From Hofstenia miamia (Eukaryota; Xenacoelomorpha; Acoela; Hofsteniidae), in assembly GCA_900660155.1 (NCBI GenBank), contig CABFPE010000003.1, forward strand, positions 3,906,084 through 3,970,083: a stretch of DNA of 64,000 nucleotides. Reading direction: 5' to 3'. The translations under genes were made by a program, and so were the position numbers. Of this stretch, positions 56,551-64,000 are shown in pieces. A model generated the notes under the pieces. It saw only the letters and a program-made list of their open reading frames with translations. It was not told where the DNA came from and ran no database searches. Numbering within the stretch: position 1 is the stretch's first letter; every line of letters starts with the position of its first letter.

Positions 56551-56912
56551 TAAATGATATACGACATTTGCTTTGTTTAAGGATTGGATTACATCTCATT
56601 TGTTTTTTCATTTTATAGAGGATTTTCTCATTTCTGCGAATAAGGTATGTTTTTCTAATACAGCACTTGCATTATTATAAAGTAACAGATGTATTCCATG
56701 CTTTACGCTGTGGTAATAACTTGTCAAAGATAATTTGAACGAAACCAAAAAATTTTTTTTAAATTTTAAAAGACAAAAGTTTACGACAAACTAAAATGTA
56801 TGTTTTATATAAAAAGGCGTCGATCTTGGAAATATTTTCATGTGGTTTTATCCTTAGCGCTTTCCTTACATACTTCCTTCCTGCCAAAAAACATTTTGAA
56901 TAAGCGCTGCTG

Positions 56913-56913
<1 letters not shown>

Positions 56914-56951
<38 letters not shown>
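56914..56951. repeat. (TA)n microsatellite
   Basis: (TA)n of about 38 bp. Confidence 0.9.
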
Positions 56952-56953
<2 letters not shown>

Positions 56954-57030
56954 GTTTCAGTTTAAAAAATCTCTTAATATCTTATAATTTCATTGCCTTT
57001 GGCCGTCGCTGCACTAAAATGTGCACACAT

Positions 57031-57048
57031 GTATATATATATATATAA
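57031..57048. repeat. (TA)n microsatellite
   Basis: Short (TA)n after GTGCACACATG. Confidence 0.85.
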
Positions 57049-57051
57049 TAA

Positions 57052-59660
57052 TTTTGAAAGCGTATTAGCTCCTTTTTATGCACTAAGTTCAGTAGATAAT
57101 GGTCGTAATAAAATTTTTAGGTTAAAATAGTCATGCCCTATAGTTATATTATGTACATGTAGGTGGGAAATATTTGTAGTATATTTGAACTTTGAACTTA
57201 ATAGTTTAAAAGACTTGCAAATTGATTTTTTTTAGAATTATAATTATTTAACAGATTAACCCTAGTAAACCGAAGGTCGGTCTCTCATATTTTGCAAGAA
57301 CTTATTAATATTGTTTGCGAAATTTGTAAAAAATTATATTTGAAAAGTTAGGAATGAATTCTAATGAATTGCATAATTTTCAACTGCACAAAAACCAATA
57401 CTTTATATATTTCAAAATGCCCCCATTTTAAGATTTGTTGACGTCATCAAAGATAATTATGACATCAAATTTTTGAACATTCATATTTGATAATGTTGAA
57501 ATTAAGAAAATTTGTTCAAAGTTTCATTCTAACACCATAATTCAATCCCCGCCTCCAGACATGAGGAGCTTAAGCAAGCATAGACCCAATGGGATTAAAG
57601 TGCTGAGAACATGACTTAATGTTTTTAAACGTTTTTACATTCCCTAAAATGCCTTCGTAAATTTAAGAACATGATGAAAATGATAAATTCTTCTCAGTAT
57701 CTATTAACACTATAATTTGTTTAGTGCCACAAGGCATTTCCACTGTAATCAACATAAAATTATCATATATTTTACTTAAAGACACTGTTGGCAATGTTCT
57801 TTATATATACTTTACGCCGATTGAATGAAATAAATGCGTCTCGAAGGAAATTTTGCCAACTAATTAATGACAGAAATTTTTTCTAATTTGAAATGGAAAC
57901 TGCTATAAATCTCTTGAAGCTGTGAAGGACGATTTCTTTATGTCTACAGAAAACAGTTTTACGTGTAATTAATAAGTGCTTCAATAGACACGTCCGGTTT
58001 TTTTAAAATGTATGTAAGAACAGGAAAACAGTATTAAGTTCATATAAAATTGGTTATAAATAGCACTGAATTCATAATTGTGCAAAGCTATCTTTGAACA
58101 TCAACTCAATCGACCGACGAATTAACCAATAGTTCAGACGAACATTGCTTGATCTGATGTCAGCCATGTTTGCAAATTTTACTAGATGAACACAAAATGA
58201 AAATTCAAAAGCAAAATCAATCAAGCATGCAAAATTTTAATGCCATGAATTAATACAAAACATTATATATTCAATTTTTGAAGATAGGCCAATTTTAGGT
58301 TTTCTGGCCTATCAAATGTCGTGATTTAACCGAATTTTTTTTTGATATGCATTCTCACAATATTTCAACTCATATTCGTCCTTAACTGTGAAATTTCCCC
58401 GTTATTTAGGCAATGAATCCTTCGAACAAAAAATATTGTTTTTTACTACAATGTAAGCCAGTGTTATAAACAAATATTTTATTTACTGTTATGATTAATT
58501 CGTCAATTGAAAATCAGTGTTGGCTAGTTTAGACATTTCAATTTTGAAAATTCAATATAATAGCATATTTCTGCTATGAGGAATTTGTTGATTTCCAATT
58601 TCTTAAGTTTTGTCAATAGTTTTGTAAATTAATGTTTATTCTTGAAACCTTCCATGAAATGATTGGACTTGCTTTCTTACAATACTTTTTCGCAGAAATC
58701 AAATAGAAATATTACAATATTTTTGTTGGAGCGTTAAAGTCATATGCCATTATTCATCTGCTTAGCAATCTACAAAGTGAAAAAATTATATTTTATGATT
58801 ATACAGTTTTATGCATGCAACTTTCTAACCCATTTCATGCAACTTAAATAACACAATAATTATGTTTTGGTGCAAATGCACCCATACCACCATTACGTAT
58901 ACTTTTTAATTCCGTCACCAACCGTTAAGAATCGCTGTTATGAACATATTTGTGGCATTGATATGTTTCCTCAAACATCAAGAAAATGGGGGATTTGATT
59001 GTAGGAGCGAACTATCACCGTTTTACGACATTTCAATGGCAATAAATTGAGCGACCAATTATTGAAAAAATAAACTCCAAAAAGCATTCCAATAACTATT
59101 TAACAGGATACTTTCTGATTTAGTTAAAAAAAAGTAATGATGACGAACTGACGGGGGACAATCTACTATGCCTCCTACCCTACGTGACTGTTTAATAGAG
59201 CAGTGATTTTGTTAATATACTTTAGTGGTGCAAATATCACCCAGAACAAATGAAGCGAAATATTCAACGCATGTTTGATGATGAGGCATTCCTACTGACC
59301 TCTCTTTGGTTATGGAGCTGGTCTAGAACAATAAAATTTATAAAAGATTCTCTTTGCAATTCACTACAATTATTTTTTAAAAACAGTTATTTACATAAAA
59401 TTTTCTCATTCTAATGAACTTCAATCAATAATTAATTGATCAACTTAATTTTAAAAGTTAAATCAATGTTGGTTATAAATTTAATATTTTTTGAGATTTT
59501 AATGAGACTGTTCAAGACGAAATCAATTCATTTCATTCTTAAATGTTATTTCAATTAAGCAAAACAAAATTCGTTATAGAAACAAGTTTTGAACACTTTT
59601 TTTTTAACCTATACCTATGCAGTCATTATTGAGAATACATACAAGCCATACAAGCCTGGT
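57052..59660. other. AT-rich stretch with one piggyBac-like end
   Basis: TTAACCCTAGTAAACCGAAG at 57256 resembles the left ends of the TTAA-flanked MITEs at 6247 and 39643, but no right end was found. No gene is seen. Confidence 0.35.
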
Positions 59661-59663
59661 GCT

Positions 59664-59891
59664 GAGGCTACGGCTAGACTAGGTGATTGTTTAAAAGTGA
59701 TTCGTCATACTTGAAGCATTGCATGTCTAACCACCAGAGACAATTAGCGAGGTGACAATGACAAGGAAATCGTGGGCTATCGATTTCTTCGCGATCGTCG
59801 CGCAACTAATTATCTCGGGTAATTAGTCGTCCGATTCTACCAAAATGTGAGAGATCACGTGTGACCAATTGCATAGTCTGAACGTAGCCTT
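59664..59891. mobile_element. MITE with AGGCTACG ends, about 230 bp
   Basis: AGGCTACGGCTAGACTAGGTGATTG at the left is matched inversely by AGGCTACGTTCAGACTATGC..ATTG at the right. Between them are further inverted words (TCGCGATCGTCGCGC, GTAATTAGTCG). The segment is richer in G and C than its surroundings. No ORF and no certain target duplication. Confidence 0.6.
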
Positions 59892-60232
59892 AGGCCTACG
59901 ATAATATCATCACTATGCTGTTATTCGCAATTCCTCTAAATTAATGACAAATATTTGATTGAATACTCTGCAACTAATCTCATTTGAGCTTGAGGCGTGA
60001 AACGGAATATTATTAGAAGAACCGATCAGGACAGATTATTTGCATATATTACAGATGGGACCGTAGTCTAGACTGTTTCAGTCCCAACTCTGAGCTCAGA
60101 CATATACTTTTATAACATCATGATCCAAATCGATCAATGCATCGGTTCAATTTATGTGAAATAGATATCACATATAACAACTCATCGGCCAGTGAATCTG
60201 AAAATATATCAATAAGAAACAAAATTTATTAA

Positions 60233-60720
60233 CAGTGGCGGATTCAGAGAAAGAATACCCGGATGCTTGCCTTCTCAACAAAATTTTTTAGGGAAAACCA
60301 GACGAAGCTAATCTCAGTAAATCCCCGGCCTGGTACTACTTTTTCCTCAAAATGATTTATTTTTCTGAAAAATAACATGGTTGGATTCCGACTTTCTTCT
60401 ATATCAGAAACGTCCACAGTTTTTGTATGCTACAACAAATGGCTTATTCGCATATACTTAATTTGCATTAAATCATCATTATTCAATCACATGTCTTCAT
60501 GATACACAAATCAATTTTTAGGTTCAGCTAGCATCTGATAAACAAAATGTTCAGGTTTGAAACCCTACATTGGAATATTCCTGAACAAATTACTGTATTG
60601 TTTAGTTCGAATATTAATAGTCAACCTATGTTACAGCATGAGACAATATATCAATTAAAATTTGCAAAATAAACGTCCCATTTCAACGAAATTATCATTC
60701 AAATCTAGTTGAATTATCCT
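60233..60720 (+). mobile_element. hAT-like non-autonomous repeat, copy C
   Basis: Starts CAGTGGCGGATTCAGAGAAA and is collinear with copies A and B at 11305 and 11964: AAACCAGACGAAGCTAATCT, AACATGGTTGGATTC, TATTCAATCACATGTCTTCA and AACGAAATTATCATTC are shared with small changes. The right end is undefined. Confidence 0.6.
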
Positions 60721-61980
60721 AACCCTAACAGAGATGGAAATGGGGCAAATTTTCGTAAACTAGCCCGCTCAACCCCACAGAAATTAGGATCTGCCCCATA
60801 TTCATGTGTTGACATCTGCCCTAATTGAAAATTGAAGAATGTGCGAACTATGCCAATATACTGCTGTATACATACAAATTTACCAAACTTGATATTAATT
60901 CAAAATTGCAAAAGTAATTACAATTATGAAATATTGTTCTTTGGCAATTTTTAGAAATTTATTCTGTTCAATTTCAACTTCTTATGTAATAATTGACTTC
61001 GATATCCTGAAATAATCATGAATAAAATATTTTGAAATTTCATTTAGCTGAGTGAAATTTCAAACTAATTTATTCATGATTATTTATTTTTATTTTCTTA
61101 CAAACTAAGGATTCAGGACACCTTTTCACAATTTTGCAATGCTTTTGTAAATCACTTTAACTTAATTTTTCTGATGTGTGCGAAGCCTTTCTGGGGAAAG
61201 TGATTCAGCTGGCGAATTTCAAGGGAATTGGCTTGTTTTATGATTGATTTTGTCATTTGTTGAAATATTATTTTGATTTTGTATAAGACTTCATTAGATT
61301 GACCGAGGCCATAAAATGTAAGAATTGTTTTGTATTTGATTAAATTCTCTTATAAATATGCATTTATATTTATACACTAATCCATCCTGCTTTGATATAA
61401 GCTAATTGTTGACTATAAGTTATCAGAAAACTTATTATTTTAAAAAGCACTGGCAACAATTGTTTAAATAATAATTTTCTCAAGGCTTCAATAACAACAC
61501 ACCAAATGTCATTACCATAGTCATTTTGATATTGCAGGCGTCTTCCTTTGTCGTATGGCTTGAGGAGAACTGCTACCAATTGACATTTTGCACTTTTGCT
61601 AAGCAATTTTCAGAATTCTATTGACTGCATTTTTAATTGCTATGCTGTAGTTAACTTACAACGTTCTTAATTCTTTGTTCTACATTATTATAACAATTAC
61701 AAGTATTTGATTCAATTTACTTGTTGTTGATATTTTTGCTGAAGTACATTAGTATTTATTGAATAATATTGCTTCAATATATATTGCAGAGATTTTCTAT
61801 TTCCTAACAACAACAATTATACATACAACACGAAGACCATGGAATTAACTCCATTAATAAATCAATGCTCCAACATATATAAACATAATTCCCCAAACAA
61901 TTTTAATAAAATATGTTGAGCATTTTTTATTCCAAAAATGTGTAGCATACTCTAATCTTATTTGTGCAAGCTGATTTAAA
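60721..61980. other. AT-rich stretch with no gene seen
   Basis: A minus-strand ORF at 61606-61370 (78 aa) is unrecognised. Nothing else is supported. Confidence 0.4.
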
Positions 61981-61994
61981 TTTTGTAACGATTT

Positions 61995-62270
61995 TCTAAC
62001 TCTTAAGAAAATATGGCATTGAAGATAATCCAGGCTTAAATTCTGACATTTCTGCAGATATAAAAATTAATTAAAACCTAAAGAGATTCTCTGAAATGAA
62101 CGACTTAATTTTTCAAAATCTCTGAAACAAATTACCTACTTATAATGAATTCCGGGTAAATTGACCAAAATTCAATTCTTGTCATTTCTGAAGCATGTCT
62201 GGATGATATGGAAGTAAATAGCCTGGGGACATCCAAAGTTACAGCAATCCACATTTATATAATAACGTCA
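61995..62270 (+). pseudogene. LINE ORF2 start: 2A-like motif and endonuclease remnant
   Basis: The frame around 62000 reads LLRKYGIEDNPGLNSD. GIEDNPGLN resembles the 2A-like D(V/I)ExNPGP motif found near the start of some invertebrate CR1-like LINE ORFs, with the last Pro replaced by Leu. About 150 bp further, another frame reads SCHFSEACLDDMEVNS, resembling the SE.WLDD motif of the apurinic-type endonuclease. A stop follows LN..IKIN and the frames do not join. The rest of the element is missing; a mariner lies just downstream. Confidence 0.4.
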
Positions 62271-62683
62271 AATCTAAAAAAAAAGTAGAGTTCTATAACT
62301 AATTTCAATGTTTATTAAGTCACAATTGAGAAACGACCTCAGAAATCATATTTGAAGTTTATGGGTTGGAATATTACCAAATAATCATTATCAATCAATT
62401 AATATTTTATGTTGTCTAAACAAAAAATTTAACAAATTGTTTCATTCTTAAAATTAATGGGTTATTGCAAGAGAGCATTAGTTTGAATGACTTAGTCGAC
62501 CTTAACATTTTTGAAGAAGCCCTGTCAGTTGTTAATCAATTGTAAATTATTATGAGTTTTCAATAACCAGATAGATTTAGGCTAACAACCTGTTAGATGT
62601 AAAAGTATATAATCGCATTGATAGTATTAGTGTGAATGTGAATGTTAATACCAGAATACACACGTATATTTTATTGTGTTCTA

Positions 62684-63512
62684 CAGGGTGATCCAAAAGT
62701 CACTGTGCACCTGATAAATTCCAGAAATACATGCATAATATGGAAATTAAAACAACAAAATATCGAAATTTCCGAACTCTATTATCAAATCTTTTACAAT
62801 AAATGCTTATATCTGCAAATATACTTATCTTCAGACCTACAATAAATGTTGGAAATGCATCCCATCAGCTTGCAAGCAAAGTTCGACGCGTCTTTGCATG
62901 TTGTGAAACACGCGAGATAAAAGATTTCGCGAACGTCATTGCATATGACACCCTTCAAATCTTCTATTGTAAGAGGATTGTCTCGATACACCAGATCCTT
63001 CAAATGACCCCATAGATAAAAACCTCGAAGCAAAGACATGGACTTCATTGCCGTGTGCGCAGTAGCACCGTCCTGTTGGAAGTATCCGCGGTTTTTTTCA
63101 TTTCTTTGCAGTTGCTCAAGGAAAGGGGTGATTATCAACTTACAATATCGGTCACTGTTAATGGTCTCTTAAAAGAAAATTGGTCCAATAATTCTGTTTC
63201 GTGACATTGCGCACCAAACACCAATTTTCTGTTGATGTAATGGCGACTCGTGAAAGTGATGTGGATTATCTGTAGACCAGTAACGATTATTCTGACCATT
63301 CACATAGCCGCTAAGATGAAACGACACTAAAAAATGTTATATCCAGTATATCTTCACCTTCTTTACGGATAAAATCATTGAACCAGAGGCAGTACATAAC
63401 GCGTTTTTCATAATCGTCTTCCTGCAATTCATTAAGACATCGAATTTTGTATGGTTTCAGGTGCAATTTCGATCTCATTGTTCTTTGAACAACACCGTAT
63501 GATAGTCTAGTT
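62684..63512 (-). mobile_element. mariner-like element, right part cut off
   Basis: The left end, TACAGGGTGATCCAAAAGTC after CTA, has the same ACAGGGTG.GCCAAAAGT-type terminus as the element at 41593. The transposase runs on the minus strand. Its N-terminal end and the second inverted repeat are missing because a hAT-like element begins at 63513. Confidence 0.7.
62850..63505 (-). pseudogene. mariner-type transposase, frameshifted
   Basis: In order on the minus strand are YGVVQRTMRSKLHLKPYKI, the HTH-to-core linker; ELQEDDYEKRVMYCLWF; a shifted FILAAM / LSGYVNGQNNRYWSTDN segment after the lost first-Asp region; KIGVWCAMSRNRIIGP; and YFQQDGATAHTAMKS, the second catalytic Asp. About 25 residues that should lie between TAHTA and FLWG are deleted, together with the third catalytic residue (RGFYLWGHLKDLVYRDNP follows at once). 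The C-terminal end reaches 62850. It is clearly inactive. Confidence 0.8.
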
Positions 63513-63763
63513 CAGGGATCCAACATGATTAATCGTCAACACGATTAATCGAGATTAATCGGATGGATGCATCGATCGTGTTGGTCAAGTAAATTAGATT
63601 AATCGTAAACAGCGTGCTCGATTAATCTAGATTATTCTAATTAAGTTGATGCTTATGCATTCAGTTACGTGTTGTCATTTTCGGTTTGATATCTTATCTA
63701 TGGCCACTATTCTTGTGTCATATGTTTTACAAAAGACCTTAACACCGGACATAGAAGAAGAGC

Positions 63764-63966
63764 GTGATGATTAGGCATCTAACATATTTAGGAAGCGTCG
63801 GATGTCGCCTAATTCTATATATAAGGATCCTCGATTTTATCTTGCCAACTTCTAATCAGGTTGAGAGACTGTTCAGCAAAGCTGGTTATGCTCTATCTGA
63901 TTTCCAAAATCGTTTATTACCCCTCGACTTAGAGATCCAAATATTTCTTTGCCCTAACAAGCACAT

Positions 63967-63970
<4 letters not shown>
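63764..63970 (+). pseudogene. hAT transposase C-terminal dimerisation domain
   Basis: The ORF ends LPTSNQVERLFSKAGYAL, then SDFQNRLLPLDLEIQIFL, matching the hAT dimerisation region (pattern P.TSA..ERVFS.AG......R..L.P..VE...FL). It is the last part of a transposase; the catalytic RNase-H-like core is absent. It stops at 63970 just before a (TAA)n tract. Confidence 0.8.

Positions 63971-64000
<30 letters not shown>
63966..64000. repeat. (TAA)n tract at the window end
   Basis: Eleven or more TAA units reaching the last base, so the full length is unknown. Confidence 0.9.

Larger units (their letters stand above)
63513..64000 (+). mobile_element. hAT-like element running off the window
   Basis: It starts CAGGGATCCAACATGATTAA, a CAGGG hAT-type terminus, followed by several ATTAATCG words in both orientations (63528-63640), a possible subterminal repeat array. 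The transposase C-terminus follows after only about 200 bp, so the element is internally deleted. Its far end is beyond 64000. It interrupts the mariner at 62684-63512. Confidence 0.6.

Noticed and set aside
60715-60732. CCTAACCCTAAC as telomere-like repeat
   Set aside because: Too short to be meaningful.
1-64000. CRISPR arrays, operons, riboswitches, bacterial terminators
   Set aside because: None seen; direct repeats here are microsatellites or transposon-derived and the DNA is eukaryotic in character.

Overview
The window is AT-rich, non-coding-dominated nuclear DNA from an invertebrate animal. The signs are introns and splice sites, no operons or ribosome binding sites, about two dozen (TA)n microsatellites, and a dense layer of decayed transposons from many superfamilies. 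The mixture (Tc1/mariner, hAT, piggyBac-like, a THAP-domain element, Penelope-like elements, CR1/Jockey-like LINEs, one integrase fragment) fits AT-rich invertebrates such as some cnidarians, molluscs or arthropods. I cannot name the species. Single Ns at 2788, 15090 and 34149 and a 140-N gap at 19280-19419 mark a draft assembly.

Layout. 1-4770: a Tc1-like deletion derivative (1353-1866), microsatellites and a repeated 21-bp motif that looks like a LINE 3' end with a (TA)n tail. 4771-7713: a complete-looking DNA transposon with 31-bp terminal inverted repeats and a THAP-like domain, carrying a nested piggyBac-like MITE. 7763-9377: a dead Tc1 element with IR/DR-type ends. 10131-10689: a MITE whose inverted ends are a 21-bp minisatellite. 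11305-13254: several hAT-like non-autonomous ends, followed by one exon-like ORF. 14457-15090: a Penelope-like GIY-YIG endonuclease tail with a hammerhead-ribozyme-like motif. 16640-22400: an HTH fragment, a 120-bp tandem repeat, the gap, an integrase fragment, a mariner copy with paired ends and a LINE reverse transcriptase remnant. 26155-26867: a hAT MITE with a perfect 8-bp target duplication. 28539-32176: a broken hAT transposase. 32706-35592: a 1.44-kb direct duplication joined by one N, probably an assembly artefact. 36130-36860: a decayed copy of a multicopy, probably mobile-element-borne protein family. 38960-42145: a LINE fragment, a piggyBac-like MITE and a short mariner. 48777-48997: the best host-gene signal, a first exon of a rhodopsin-type GPCR with a good splice donor. 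49706-53780: LINE remnants on both strands, a hAT MITE with a perfect target duplication and a Penelope-like reverse transcriptase. 53790-62000 is mostly featureless apart from MITEs. 62015-64000: a LINE 5' ORF start with a 2A-like motif, then a mariner cut by a second hAT element that runs off the window.

There is no gene cluster working as a pathway. Apart from the GPCR exon and two weak exon candidates, every recognisable protein piece is mobile-element derived, and nearly all carry stops or frameshifts. The most interesting structures are the hammerhead-like motif at a Penelope element's end, the THAP-domain transposon with its subterminal repeat array, and the MITE built from inverted minisatellite blocks.
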